From positions 9,607 through 73,606 of the forward strand of contig NZ_JAJCIA010000022.1 of NCBI RefSeq assembly GCF_020554845.1: 64,000 nucleotides of DNA, read 5' to 3'. Source of the DNA: Blautia faecis (GTDB taxonomy: Bacteria > Bacillota > Clostridia > Lachnospirales > Lachnospiraceae). The position numbers were made by a program, and so were the translations under genes. Shown here in pieces: positions 34,171-43,369 of this stretch. The notes beneath the pieces are model-generated. The model saw nothing but the letters and a program-made list of their open reading frames with translations. It had not been told where the DNA came from and made no database searches. Every line of letters starts with the position of its first letter. Position 1 is the first letter of the stretch.

Positions 34171-35217
34171 TTATTTGTTCTCGTTTCTTGCCTGAAGTGC
34201 CATCTTCGCCTGAAGATTTCTCTGTGTCTGGTCGATTACGACTGCAAGAATGATAACCAGACCACGGATAACCTTCTGCCAGAACTCGGATACACCACAC
34301 ATTGTCATACCATCATTGATAACACCGATAACAAATGCACCGACTACAGTTCCGATAATGGTTCCGGAACCACCGCTCATGGAAGTACCGCCAAGTACGG
34401 TAGCTGCGATGGCGTTCATTTCCCAGCCATCACCAGATGCAGGATGTGCTGCGGAAAGCTGTGCGGTGTTGATCATACCAACCCATGCTGCACAGAAGCC
34501 AGAGATCATGTAAACGATAATTTTGATCTTGTCTGCTTTGATACCGGAAAGACGAGCAGATTTCTCGTTGCCGCCGACTGCAAGTACATACCATCCGAAT
34601 GGAAGCTTCTTCAGGATGATAACGGAAATAATTGCAAGCACTGCGAAAATATAAACACCGGTAGGAATGCCGGCAATATTGCTTCCAAGGATTTTGAAGC
34701 CTGTGTTGCCAAGTCCGTCATAGCCCTTGATATCAGAGAATGTTGCACCATTGGAACGAAGGTTTGCAAAACCACGGCAGATATACATGGTACCAAGGGT
34801 AGCGATAAATGGTGCTACACCTAATTTTGTTACAATAAGACCGTTGACTGCACCGATGATGCATCCAACAACCAGCATGGTAATAATGATTACCGGAACG
34901 CTGAAATAAAGGGTTACACCTGCAAATTTCAGTGTAATACCTTCCTGGATCATTCCACCGGCAAGCATACCAACAAGTCCGACTACAGAACCAACGGAAA
35001 GGTCAATACCGCCGGTAATGATTACAAACGTCATACCAAGTGCAAGGATTCCATACAGGGCTACGTGCTTGGCAACCATGGTCAGTGTAGATGCTGACAG
35101 GAATGTGGTTCCTTTTACAATGGTAAAAAAGATGACCAGGAGTACCAGTACAATAAAGGTACGTCCTTTTAACAGTGTCATTAACAACTGATTATTATTT
35201 GATTTTTTGTTATTCAT
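34171..35217 (-). CDS. rbsC: Ribose ABC transporter permease
   Basis: 348 residues, about eight to ten membrane segments, with GGIDLSVGSVVGLVGML and GTIIGTVVGAFVIGVINDGM, both typical of RbsC-type CUT2 permeases. Start at 35217 is chosen for GGGAGGAGCAGAACA; the frame is open further upstream but overlaps rbsA. It forms the homodimeric channel with RbsA. Distance to rbsA is 19 bases, so they are co-translated. Confidence 0.93.
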   Translation of the reverse strand: MNNKKSNNNQLLMTLLKGRTFIVLVLLVIFFTIVKGTTFLSASTLTMVAKHVALYGILALGMTFVIITGGIDLSVGSVVGLVGMLAGGMIQEGITLKFAGVTLYFSVPVIIITMLVVGCIIGAVNGLIVTKLGVAPFIATLGTMYICRGFANLRSNGATFSDIKGYDGLGNTGFKILGSNIAGIPTGVYIFAVLAIISVIILKKLPFGWYVLAVGGNEKSARLSGIKADKIKIIVYMISGFCAAWVGMINTAQLSAAHPASGDGWEMNAIAATVLGGTSMSGGSGTIIGTVVGAFVIGVINDGMTMCGVSEFWQKVIRGLVIILAVVIDQTQRNLQAKMALQARNENK

Positions 35218-35236
35218 TGTTCTGCTCCTCCCCGGC

Positions 35237-36775
35237 TTACGCATTTCTTCCGGTTCCAAGTCCGGCATAAGATGTACGTACAAGTGTGTCTTCTGTAATC
35301 TCATCTCCGGTCAGCTCGCCGGTCTTTTTGCCATTTGACAATACAACGATCCTGTCTGCGATTGCCATGATCTCTTTCAGCTCAGATGAGATAACGATAA
35401 TGGAAAGTCCTTTTTCCGCAAGGTCGTGAATGATCTCAAAGACCTCAGTCTTCGCACCGATATCAATACCACGGGAAGGCTCATCCAGAAGTAAGATCTT
35501 CGGCTTGGTCAAAAGTCCTTTGCCGATTACAACCTTCTGCTGGTTTCCACCGGACAGTGACAGGATTGGAAGTCTCTTGTCCGCCACTTTAATATGGATA
35601 TCCTTGATCTGCTCGTCAACTGCCGCATTCTCTGCTTTCTCGTCAAGGAACAGACCTTTTACATAATCCTTCATAGAAGAAATAGCGGTATTCTTGCCGA
35701 TATCAAGAGTCTGGATCAAGCCCTGGCTCTGACGATCCTCAGGTACAAGAGCAAAACCGTTTTTGATCTGGGCGGCAACATCTTTGATATTTAACTTTTT
35801 GCCCTCATAGAGTACATCACCGGTGTGTTCCGGATGAAGTCCCATCAAGCACTCAAACAGCTCGCTTCGTCCAGCTCCCAGAAGTCCGTAAACACCAAGG
35901 ACTTCACCTTTTTTCAGATCCAGGCTTACGTGGTCAAGAGTCCAGCCGCCGCCTTTTTTCGGAAGGCACATATCCTTAATTTCCAGCACCTTCGGCTGTT
36001 TGGAAAGGTCAATGCTTCTCTCAAAACGGTGATACTGGGTGTTCTTTCCAACCATATTCTCTACGATCCAGCTGAGCTCAATGTCCTTTACATCAGCATC
36101 TGCAACGTATTTTCCATCACGAAGAATGGTAACGTGATCGCCAATCTCCATGATTTCTTCCAGACGATGGGAAATATATACGATGGAAATTCCGGCTTCC
36201 AGAAGCTCTCTCATAATCTTAAAAAGCACCTTAACCTCTGCTGCAGAAAGAGAGGAAGTAGGCTCATCCATGATCAGAACACGTAAGTCATCCTGATTCA
36301 GATTTCGTGCGATTTCCACCATCTGCTGCTGTCCTACACGAAGATCTCCAACCATGGTTTCCGGTGGAATTTCATGTTCCAGACGCTGCAGGATTTTTTT
36401 CGCACCCTCTGAATGGGCTTTGTCATCCAGGAAAAAGCCTTTCTTTTTCTCATGTCCCATAAAAATATTCTGGTAAACTGTCATATTCGGGAAAAGAGAA
36501 AGCTCCTGGTGGATGATTCCGATACCTTTTGCACGGGCTGCATTGGTATCCTTGAAGTAAACCTCCTGGCCGTCCATGTACATCTTGCCTGCTGAAGGCT
36601 GCTCGATTCCGGCGATCATCTTCATCAGGGTAGATTTTCCGGCACCGTTCTCACCGATCAGAACGTTTACCTTTCCTTTCAGAAGATCGAAGGAAACCTG
36701 ATCCAGAGCTTTGGTTCCGGGATAAATTTTATCAATTTTTTCACAATGGAGAACAACATTCGGATCATCAAACAT
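35237..36775 (-). CDS. rbsA: Ribose ABC transporter ATPase, two nucleotide-binding domains
   Basis: 512 residues. First domain with Walker A GENGAGKST at 41-49 and Walker B LIMDEPTSSLS; second domain with the divergent GLLGAGRSE loop usual for this family and a second signature LSGGNQQK with LLLDEPSRGID. Energises import through RbsC. It lies 14 bases downstream of the DUF2291 gene. Confidence 0.93.
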   Translation of the reverse strand: MFDDPNVVLHCEKIDKIYPGTKALDQVSFDLLKGKVNVLIGENGAGKSTLMKMIAGIEQPSAGKMYMDGQEVYFKDTNAARAKGIGIIHQELSLFPNMTVYQNIFMGHEKKKGFFLDDKAHSEGAKKILQRLEHEIPPETMVGDLRVGQQQMVEIARNLNQDDLRVLIMDEPTSSLSAAEVKVLFKIMRELLEAGISIVYISHRLEEIMEIGDHVTILRDGKYVADADVKDIELSWIVENMVGKNTQYHRFERSIDLSKQPKVLEIKDMCLPKKGGGWTLDHVSLDLKKGEVLGVYGLLGAGRSELFECLMGLHPEHTGDVLYEGKKLNIKDVAAQIKNGFALVPEDRQSQGLIQTLDIGKNTAISSMKDYVKGLFLDEKAENAAVDEQIKDIHIKVADKRLPILSLSGGNQQKVVIGKGLLTKPKILLLDEPSRGIDIGAKTEVFEIIHDLAEKGLSIIVISSELKEIMAIADRIVVLSNGKKTGELTGDEITEDTLVRTSYAGLGTGRNA

Positions 36776-36789
36776 AATGCTTCCTCCTT

Positions 36790-37377
36790 TTATTCAATCG
36801 TCAGCTCAACTGCTGTAACAGATACTGCATCTGTACCGGCTTCTGCGCCGCCTGTAAATGTAACAGTCTTGCCAACTACATTTTCGTCGATTCCAAGTGG
36901 GTCAATTACCTGTGCAAGCGCCTGCTTGTTCAGTTCTTTTCCATAGCTTGACCATTCTGTCTGGTTGGTAAAGCTTTCAAAATTCTTCAGAGACTGAAGG
37001 TCACGGATGGCTGTGCTGGAGTTCGGTCCATCTGTCCGGACCTGAACCTCTGTAGTTCCGGTATATCCATCCAGTTCTACTATCAGATAATGTTTCGGGG
37101 TGTCTGTATTGTATTCTTTGATTTTTCCTGTGCCTTTTACTGCAGTTGTTTCTGTAATTCCATCACCATTTAATATTTCAGAAAGATCCTGTGCCTTATC
37201 GGAAATGTCCGCTACAACGGCTCCCCAGTCACCCTGGGACTCTGCTGCGGAATCAAATTCCTGTTTTCCTGTATAAGAAGCTTCTTCGCCAATGGGCACT
37301 ACAGTTACAACACCACAGCCGGTGAAGGTTACTGCTGTACATGCGGCCAGAACTGCCAAAATTCTTCTGCTTTTCAT
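36790..37377 (-). CDS. DUF2291 lipoprotein of the ribose importer operon
   Basis: 195 residues. Signal peptide with a lipobox TFTGC, so it should be attached to the outer face of the membrane, followed by a beta-rich domain (TGKIKEYNTDTPKHYLIVEL, TVTFTGGAEAGTD) of DUF2291. The family is often encoded with RbsABC-type importers and its function is unknown; an accessory to sugar capture is likely. ATG at 37377 chosen over 37383 because GGGAGAG is at the right distance. Confidence 0.85.
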   Translation of the reverse strand: MKSRRILAVLAACTAVTFTGCGVVTVVPIGEEASYTGKQEFDSAAESQGDWGAVVADISDKAQDLSEILNGDGITETTAVKGTGKIKEYNTDTPKHYLIVELDGYTGTTEVQVRTDGPNSSTAIRDLQSLKNFESFTNQTEWSSYGKELNKQALAQVIDPLGIDENVVGKTVTFTGGAEAGTDAVSVTAVELTIE

Positions 37378-37404
37378 AATCATCTCTCCCTGCTTTCTAT
37401 TATA

Positions 37405-37430
37405 AAAGGCGGCGCTGGCGCACCGCCTTC
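37405..37430 (-). terminator. Hairpin in the rbsB-DUF2291 gap
   Basis: AAGGCGG pairs with CCGCCTT around CGCTGGCGCA. No good T run on the minus strand, so it may be a processing or attenuation site that favours rbsB expression. Confidence 0.5.
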
Positions 37431-37431
37431 C

Positions 37432-37513
37432 AAAGCGTGTTTAAAAAGACTTTCTGCAAAATATACCACAAAGCGGGGCATGCAGATTGTGCGAATAATT
37501 TTTCAAACACTCG
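37432..37513. mobile_element. MITE family B, internally deleted copy
   Basis: AAAGCGTGTTTAAAAAGACT at the left and AATTTTTCAAACACTC at the right, with the family B interior CACAAAGCGGGGCATGCAGA. It is inserted between rbsB and the DUF2291 gene inside the operon. Confidence 0.6.
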
Positions 37514-37551
37514 TTCATTTTTTTATAAAAATCTGTTTCCTGGCAGCCAGA

Positions 37552-38535
37552 TTATTTAGCTTCTGGTTCTGTGTAAACAAATGCGTTCAGGCAATCTGTG
37601 TTGTCAGCTGTGATTGCTACACAAGGAACAAGCTGTTTCTCTTCTTCCGGAGCTGTACCGTTAAGGTAAGCGTCTGCCTGCTCAACTGCCATCTCAGTGA
37701 TCAGAGCGATCTGCTGAAGAGCGGTACCAACCATGTCACCAGATTTGATGTAAGCGTTTGCTTCGTCAGATCCGTCAAGACCGATGATCTTAATGTCGTT
37801 ACGTCCTGCATCCAGGCAAGCCTGAACAGCACCACATGCCATTGTGTCATTACCGCAGATAATACCGGTGATCTCTGGATTGGACTGAAGGATTGCTTCT
37901 GTCTTCTCATAAGCTTCTGTCTGATCCCAGTTAGCGGACTGCTGAGCTACCATCTCAAGATCCTCATACTCATCAATTACAGAATGGTAGTTATCAGAAC
38001 GAACCTGGCAGTTTGTATCGGATTCAAGTCCAAGGAGCTCTGCGTATTTGCCTTCGTAGTTCATAGCCTCAACCCATACTTCTGCGATTGCTGCTGCACC
38101 CTGTGCGTTATCTGCAACGATCTGTGCTACTGCAAGTCCGGACTGGTTGATCTCACGGTCGATAAGGAAAGTCGGGATTCCAGCGTCATATGCTTTCTGA
38201 ACTGCTTCGATGGAAGCATCTGCACCAGCGTTATCGCAAATGATTGCTGCTGCGCCATCGTTGATAGCTGCTTCGAAAAGCTCAAGCTGTGTAGCAGCGT
38301 CGTCATCGTGGGAAGCACATTTTACTTCGTATCCAAGTTCTTCAGCTTTTTCTTTCGCAATTACCTGCTCTGTGTTGAAGAATGGGTTAGATGTGGAAGG
38401 TGTGATACAGTAAATGATCTTGCTTCCGCCGCCTGGAAGTAATTCTGCATTCTCTTCAGCCATTACCGGAACTGTCATTAAACCTCCAACCATCGCTGCT
38501 GTCATAGCCAATGCCATTGCTTTTCTTGCTTTCAT
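37552..38535 (-). CDS. rbsB: Ribose-type sugar-binding protein
   Basis: 327 residues. Signal peptide to about residue 26 with signal peptidase I site VPVMA, no lipobox cysteine. Two-lobe Peripla_BP_4 domain with STSNPFFNTEQV, DNAGADASIEAV, LIDREINQSG and IICGNDTMACGAVQA, all typical of RbsB/ALS-type proteins. First gene of the rbs operon, so most abundant. Shine-Dalgarno AAGGAGGACGTATTT. Ribose is inferred from RbsD in the operon. Confidence 0.9.
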   Translation of the reverse strand: MKARKAMALAMTAAMVGGLMTVPVMAEENAELLPGGGSKIIYCITPSTSNPFFNTEQVIAKEKAEELGYEVKCASHDDDAATQLELFEAAINDGAAAIICDNAGADASIEAVQKAYDAGIPTFLIDREINQSGLAVAQIVADNAQGAAAIAEVWVEAMNYEGKYAELLGLESDTNCQVRSDNYHSVIDEYEDLEMVAQQSANWDQTEAYEKTEAILQSNPEITGIICGNDTMACGAVQACLDAGRNDIKIIGLDGSDEANAYIKSGDMVGTALQQIALITEMAVEQADAYLNGTAPEEEKQLVPCVAITADNTDCLNAFVYTEPEAK

Positions 38536-38607
38536 AAATACGTCCTCCTTGAAATATAATTAAGATCTGTTTTTGTTCGGTTTTCTCTCCGAACTGTTGA
38601 TAATTTG

Positions 38608-38635
38608 ATTATAAACGTTTGTATAAATATTTCAA
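38608..38635 (-). promoter_or_regulatory. rbsB promoter with LacI-type operator in the spacer
   Basis: Minus strand TTGAAA (38630-38635), 16 base spacer, TATAAT (38608-38613). The palindrome TATAAACGTTTGTA (38610-38623) with core AAACGTTT lies across the spacer and -10, a classic repressor position. Confidence 0.75.
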
Positions 38636-38751
38636 TAATTTTTTTAGTTTTATGTGTTATTTTGTATGAATGCACAAGGTTTTCGTTGTGATTTTAGTAA
38701 GCTTTTACTATAAAATTCATGTGTTTCCAACTATCCATTCGTGCATTTATG

Positions 38752-38773
38752 TAAATGTTTATATAAACATTTA
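38752..38773. promoter_or_regulatory. Perfect 22 bp palindrome upstream of rbsB
   Basis: Each half reads TAAATGTTTAT. It lies about 140 bases upstream of the promoter operator and could be a second regulator site allowing looping, or the site of another regulator. Confidence 0.55.
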
Positions 38774-38834
38774 TAAACAGTATGTAAAACATAATATAAA
38801 TTTTGCGCGTTATGGAGACGGCTGCCAAGACTAT

Positions 38835-38857
38835 CCAGAGCTAGGCAACAGCTCTGG
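38835..38857. other. Unexplained structured GC-rich segment
   Basis: CCAGAGCT pairs with AGCTCTGG around AGGCAAC. It lies in a short GC-rich island (38803-38870) in an otherwise AT-rich 429 base gap. No known RNA motif recognised. Confidence 0.3.
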
Positions 38858-38889
38858 TGAATAAGACCTGTTCTCTGCAAAAAATAAGG

Positions 38890-38936
38890 CAATCACCAAG
38901 GTCTCATGCAAACATGGACTTTGGTGACTGCCTCAC
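38890..38936 (-). terminator. Intrinsic terminator of rbsK
   Basis: GGCAATCACCAAGGTC pairs with GACTTTGGTGACTGCC with few mismatches. On the minus strand TTATTTTTTGC follows. Confidence 0.8.
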
Positions 38937-38964
38937 ACAGATACACGCTTATGCAATTTGAAAT

Positions 38965-39855
38965 CTACAACATTCCCAGCTCTTTCTTCACTTCATCCGC
39001 TCTCGGAATGGACGGTGTAGCGCCTGGTCTTGAAACAGCAATGGAGGAGGCCTTTGCAGCCATTCTCAGCGCCTCCTGGATGGATCTGCCCTCGATAACT
39101 GCAGCAATGAAATATCCTGTAAATGTATCACCAGCCGCTGTGGTATCCACAGCTTTTACCTTGAAAATATCCTGGAAAACTTTTTCTTTTCCATCATAAT
39201 AAACAGCGCCGTCACTTCCAAGTGTAAGCACGAAACGTGCATTAGGAAATTTCGCAGCCATGGCATCCAGGATCTGATCTTTATCCTTGCAGCCAGTAAT
39301 CTGTTCACCTTCAATTTCGTTTACGAGAAACAGATAAACCTTACTGAGATCGCAGGTGCTCAGCTTGTCATCAAAAGGTGACGGATTCATAACGATCTTC
39401 ATCTTTTTCTCATAAGCCTGGTCAATAATGTAGTCCAGCATATTGATCTCATTCTGCAGAATCAGATAGTCTCCTTCTCCAAAATCAGCAAGAACTTCAT
39501 CTACAAATTCCTTTGTCTGCATCTGGTTGGTTCCACCGTATAAAATGATGCAGTTCTGGGCATTTTTGTCCACCTGGATCATGGTATGACCACCCTTTAC
39601 CGGAAGTCTGCGGATATATTTGGTGTTTACACCAGCTTCCTTACAAGCCTCTAACAGAATATCTCCATCTGTTCCCACGATTCCCGCATGATAAACCGGC
39701 ACCCCAGCCTTCGCCAGTGCAATAGACTGGTTCAGTCCTTTTCCCCCGCTGAAAACTTCCAGCTTGGAAGAATGCTGGGTTTCACCGCCTACAATGATGT
39801 GATCTACGGAATACACGTAGTCTACGTTTAATGAACCGTAATTTAGTACTTTCAT
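38965..39855 (-). CDS. rbsK: Ribokinase (PfkB family)
   Basis: 296 residues. N-terminal GGKGLNQSIALAKAG (37-51) and C-terminal DTTAAGDTFTGYF with the catalytic Asp in AAGD. It phosphorylates ribose to ribose 5-phosphate. It sits between the nucleoside hydrolase gene and rbsB with terminators on both sides, so it is transcribed alone and can serve both importers. RBS ACGGAGGGATTTTTAC. Deoxyribose or another furanose is possible. Confidence 0.9.
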   Translation of the reverse strand: MKVLNYGSLNVDYVYSVDHIIVGGETQHSSKLEVFSGGKGLNQSIALAKAGVPVYHAGIVGTDGDILLEACKEAGVNTKYIRRLPVKGGHTMIQVDKNAQNCIILYGGTNQMQTKEFVDEVLADFGEGDYLILQNEINMLDYIIDQAYEKKMKIVMNPSPFDDKLSTCDLSKVYLFLVNEIEGEQITGCKDKDQILDAMAAKFPNARFVLTLGSDGAVYYDGKEKVFQDIFKVKAVDTTAAGDTFTGYFIAAVIEGRSIQEALRMAAKASSIAVSRPGATPSIPRADEVKKELGML

Positions 39856-39991
39856 GTAAAAATCCCTCCGTTTTTCATTGCTTATTTCGTTTTACTGTAC
39901 AAATTTCATCTGAACAATATTTATGTCTATATTATGTTGTAAAACTATCCCTACGTCAATCAGAATTTCATCGTTGTCACCAAAAGAAAAA

Positions 39992-40022
39992 GCGGCTCAA
40001 TCCATTTTCACGATTAAGCCGC
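39992..40022 (-). terminator. Intrinsic terminator of the second importer operon
   Basis: GCGGCT-C-AATC pairs with GATT-A-AGCCGC; CTTTTTCTTTTGG follows on the minus strand, 45 bases after the nucleoside hydrolase stop. Confidence 0.8.
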
Positions 40023-40066
40023 ATTCTTTTATTCATAGTAATATCTACAGCCGCAGACACATCTTA

Positions 40067-41122
40067 TTACTTCGGAGCCTTCTGCAGTTTACTGAACATA
40101 TCTCCCAGAAGTGCATCACGATAAATAAACCGAACCAGTCGCATCTCATGTCTTGTTTCATCCTGCTCCCATTTTAAATCCTGGGTCAGACGCGGCGTTG
40201 GAACCAAAGTGGATGGACACCAGTTTGGATTCACTACATAACCTACTGTAGATATATCCCAGATAATCCTTGAAGGCGAAAGCATGGAATCTGTCTTCGG
40301 TGCACCCTCATCGCCATAATCATCCAGCCCTGCACAATATGTCTGATGGAAAAGATCCAGCCAGTTCTGTGCCATTTCCTGTGACATCTGGCTTGTAACA
40401 GTCTCGCAAAGGTATGTTCCCACTTTACTTTTATCTTTAATATGATATTCCAGCTCTGGACCGGTAACAGAAAGATAAGAAGCAACAGACATACACGGTA
40501 CTAGCACCAGCGGAACGCCGCTATCCAGAATTACCTGAGAAGCCAGCACGTCCTGTCCAAGGTTAAACTCAATTGCATGCGGCCAGTACAACGGCTGTCC
40601 AGACAACCATACAACAACCATTTTCTTGATGATTTCGGGATCCATCAAAATAGCGGAAGCAACGTTTGTAATCTCGCCAATTGCAATGACATAAAGTACA
40701 TCTTCACATTCATGAACTCTTTTTACCAGATCCCTGGCAGCATCACTGTCCACGGGCTGATCTTTCACCGTCATGTACCTCTCAGATCCGCGGAATACTC
40801 TGTCTTTAAAATCCTCTCTTCCAAGAAGACCTAACAGCTTCAGGATTTCCTGGTAACTCAATTCAAGACCTTCCTTAAGATTTCCGGTCATAGGAATTGC
40901 CACACCATCGGTCTGCATCAACCGAGCAAAGAAATCTGAGGAAAAAGGGGCTGCATAGATTGCTTCCATCTGTATTTTTTCTGGTGAAAGCATTGCATAT
41001 GAAATTGCAAACTGATCATCAACTTCATTATATGTATCTGAATCAATGACAACGTGGATTTTTTTTCGGGGAGGTTCCAGACGCTGTCTGCGCTCCTCTG
41101 GTGTTATAACTGGATATTTCAT
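40067..41122 (-). CDS. Inosine-uridine preferring nucleoside hydrolase family protein
   Basis: 351 residues. The N-terminal aspartate cluster DSDTYNEVDD (27-36) matches the calcium site of the IUNH fold, but with two more residues between the aspartates than the standard DTDPGIDD. IAIGEITNVASAI and the late WDIS region fit the family. It should split a nucleoside or related N-glycoside into base and ribose. No signal peptide. Last gene of the importer operon, 24 bases after the permease gene, which suggests that the importer brings in the substrate. Exact substrate unknown. Confidence 0.85.
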   Translation of the reverse strand: MKYPVITPEERRQRLEPPRKKIHVVIDSDTYNEVDDQFAISYAMLSPEKIQMEAIYAAPFSSDFFARLMQTDGVAIPMTGNLKEGLELSYQEILKLLGLLGREDFKDRVFRGSERYMTVKDQPVDSDAARDLVKRVHECEDVLYVIAIGEITNVASAILMDPEIIKKMVVVWLSGQPLYWPHAIEFNLGQDVLASQVILDSGVPLVLVPCMSVASYLSVTGPELEYHIKDKSKVGTYLCETVTSQMSQEMAQNWLDLFHQTYCAGLDDYGDEGAPKTDSMLSPSRIIWDISTVGYVVNPNWCPSTLVPTPRLTQDLKWEQDETRHEMRLVRFIYRDALLGDMFSKLQKAPK

Positions 41123-41146
41123 TTTTTATGACTCCTTTCCAAGCAT

Positions 41147-42115
41147 TTATGAAGCACTCATAGCCTTTTGTCTGGCTGCTCTTTTTTCCTTGAGTTCTTC
41201 TATTCTTCCTGAATTCTCAAACAAAATCATTACAACCAGAAGGAAGAATCCAAGTACAACATTCTGGAATGTATCCGGAAGCCCTACTGCGATCAAACCG
41301 ATAAAAATAATATTTAATGTAAACTGTGCGATAAATATTCCAATCGTCAGATCACAGATCCGCTGTAATACCAATGCCAACAGAACGCTGATCAACGGTT
41401 TAAACATAATTGTTACACTTCCAAGACTCGTCTGTGCCCCAACAGAGCCAGACTGACTTAGTGTAAGAATTGCAGCGATTCCGATAAATACACTTCCATA
41501 TACGAATGATTTGCATTTTACCAGATCTGTTTTGATACCGGAGTTTTTCGCAACGGCTTCATTACTTCCTACAGCTCTCATATGGAAACTGAATACAGTA
41601 TGATTAAATACAAAGTAAAACAAAACAGCTGATAGCAGGAAGATAATAACAATATTTGGAGAAGAACCAAAAATTGCATATTTATTATCAATTTGTACAA
41701 ATCCGTAATGTCCTGCAAGTTTTGAACCAATGATTTCAAACACCATTGCCAGACCCATTGTCAATACAAGTGACGGAATTTTTAACCACCAGTTCAAAAC
41801 ACCTGTAATAATACCGACAACAATGGCACTGATAATTGCACCAAGGATCATTCCTGCAAACCCATACTGGGCTGCAAGAAGACCGCCGATAACACCGCTG
41901 ATGACCAGACGTGAGCCAATGGTGAAATCGAATACTCCACAGATATTACCATAAGCAATGGCATATGCTGTGATAGTAGGTATAATTGTCTGAATAAAAA
42001 TTGTATAAATACAATTCCAGTTACTGAACCTTTCAAAGCAAATAACCAAGAAGATCAGATAAACGATTACAGGCAGCATGATTACTTTCAGTGTATTTAT
42101 CAAAAATCGTTTCAT
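41147..42115 (-). CDS. RbsC-like ABC permease, second subunit
   Basis: 322 residues, about eight to ten predicted membrane segments. It has the BPD_transp_2 features GVFDFTIGSRLVISGVIGGL and MRAVGSNEAVAKNSGIKTDL. The family motif usually reads GGIDLSVG; here FDFTIGS is a variant. Sequence differs strongly from the other permease in the operon, so the channel is likely a heterodimer, as in YtfT/YjfF-type importers. 42 bases downstream of the binding protein. Confidence 0.88.
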   Translation of the reverse strand: MKRFLINTLKVIMLPVIVYLIFLVICFERFSNWNCIYTIFIQTIIPTITAYAIAYGNICGVFDFTIGSRLVISGVIGGLLAAQYGFAGMILGAIISAIVVGIITGVLNWWLKIPSLVLTMGLAMVFEIIGSKLAGHYGFVQIDNKYAIFGSSPNIVIIFLLSAVLFYFVFNHTVFSFHMRAVGSNEAVAKNSGIKTDLVKCKSFVYGSVFIGIAAILTLSQSGSVGAQTSLGSVTIMFKPLISVLLALVLQRICDLTIGIFIAQFTLNIIFIGLIAVGLPDTFQNVVLGFFLLVVMILFENSGRIEELKEKRAARQKAMSAS

Positions 42116-42157
42116 ATAAATTTCATCTCCTTATTTTGCAATTGCATTTACAACTGC

Positions 42158-43294
42158 TTATTTGCTGTGACGCTCAACTACATCAGCAATAGAGAAGGTA
42201 GAAATCAGATCATTCATGTAGTCCATATCAATATCAGCATTGTAGAATTTGATCATTTTTTCTTTAATTTCGTCTGATGTGTAAACCGGCTCGTCGCCAA
42301 GGAAATACTCGTTGAACTGATCAGCTTCATCTGCTGTTGTAAGTTCAAGGTAAGGTGTAATAATGTTTGTAGGTCCATCTTCAACGATCGGAGTACCAAT
42401 AACTTTGTTTACAAGGATAACTGCAGATACAAGCGGGTCAATCTGCTGCTGTCCACCGTAAGATACATGGAAAGTACCCTCTTTCAGGTAATCGCCAAGA
42501 GTTGTCTCGAAATCAATACGTCCGACTTTGATATCGCCAGCTTTACCATGGTCTGCAAGGGCTTTTTCAATTGTAGGAATTGCACCGCCGCAGTATGTTC
42601 CAAGTACCAGAATACCATTCATTTCCGGATATGCTGCAATATAACTCTCAATAGTCTTTGTCATATCTGTTGTTACAGTAATATCATAAGTTGTGTTCAA
42701 AATATTTACGCCAGCTTCTTCTGCACCTTCAGCAGCACCTTTATCACGAAGATCGGAAGAAGTATCACCTTTTGCAATATTGATAACACCTAAATCTGTC
42801 ACACCCATGTCTGCCATTGATTTTACAATGTTAGAAGCGCAAGTCTCATCATCCTCATTGCAGCCGCCAGCGAACCATTCAGAATCATACATAGCTTCGC
42901 GGATGTCGTCATCGCTGATCGTACGGAACATTGTGCCCCAGTAAACACCAGCATCTGCACACATTGCATCAACTGCAGGAAGCATGGAATCAGAAGCCGG
43001 CATGAAAAGAATACCATCAACATCACGGCTGATCAGCTCACTGATATTATCGATCAGTCCGTCTGCGGAGTTATCAGTTACTACGTTTACCAGCTCGCCA
43101 CCTGCTGATTCTACCGCAGCTTTTACGTTGTTGTAAATGGAAATCCAGGTTGGGTCTGTATTTGCAGTATCCCACGGAAATCCGATTTTGAACGGTTCCG
43201 GATCGGAGTTCTCTGCATATACGCTCACGCCAGAGAACATTGTTGCGGTCAGTGCTACTGTCATCCCGATTGCCATAAGTCTTCTTAATTTCAT
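42158..43294 (-). CDS. Sugar or nucleoside-binding protein of second importer
   Basis: 378 residues. Signal peptide to about residue 24 with SGVSVYA before the mature ENSDPEP; no lipobox. Peripla_BP_4-type domain (IGFPWDTANTDPTWISIYNN, DGILFMPASDSMLPAVDAMC, GILVLGTYCGGAIPTIEKAL). Start at 43294 chosen for AAGGAGGAAAGAAAC. Longer than RbsB and with a distinct C-terminal region rich in Asp and Tyr. With a nucleoside hydrolase in the operon, a ribonucleoside ligand is the leading guess. Confidence 0.88.
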   Translation of the reverse strand: MKLRRLMAIGMTVALTATMFSGVSVYAENSDPEPFKIGFPWDTANTDPTWISIYNNVKAAVESAGGELVNVVTDNSADGLIDNISELISRDVDGILFMPASDSMLPAVDAMCADAGVYWGTMFRTISDDDIREAMYDSEWFAGGCNEDDETCASNIVKSMADMGVTDLGVINIAKGDTSSDLRDKGAAEGAEEAGVNILNTTYDITVTTDMTKTIESYIAAYPEMNGILVLGTYCGGAIPTIEKALADHGKAGDIKVGRIDFETTLGDYLKEGTFHVSYGGQQQIDPLVSAVILVNKVIGTPIVEDGPTNIITPYLELTTADEADQFNEYFLGDEPVYTSDEIKEKMIKFYNADIDMDYMNDLISTFSIADVVERHSK

Positions 43295-43369
43295 GTTTCT
43301 TTCCTCCTTGAAAATTATATAGTTTTTATTTTTTGAGCAAATGCTCATAGTTACAAGTTCAAAATCTGC

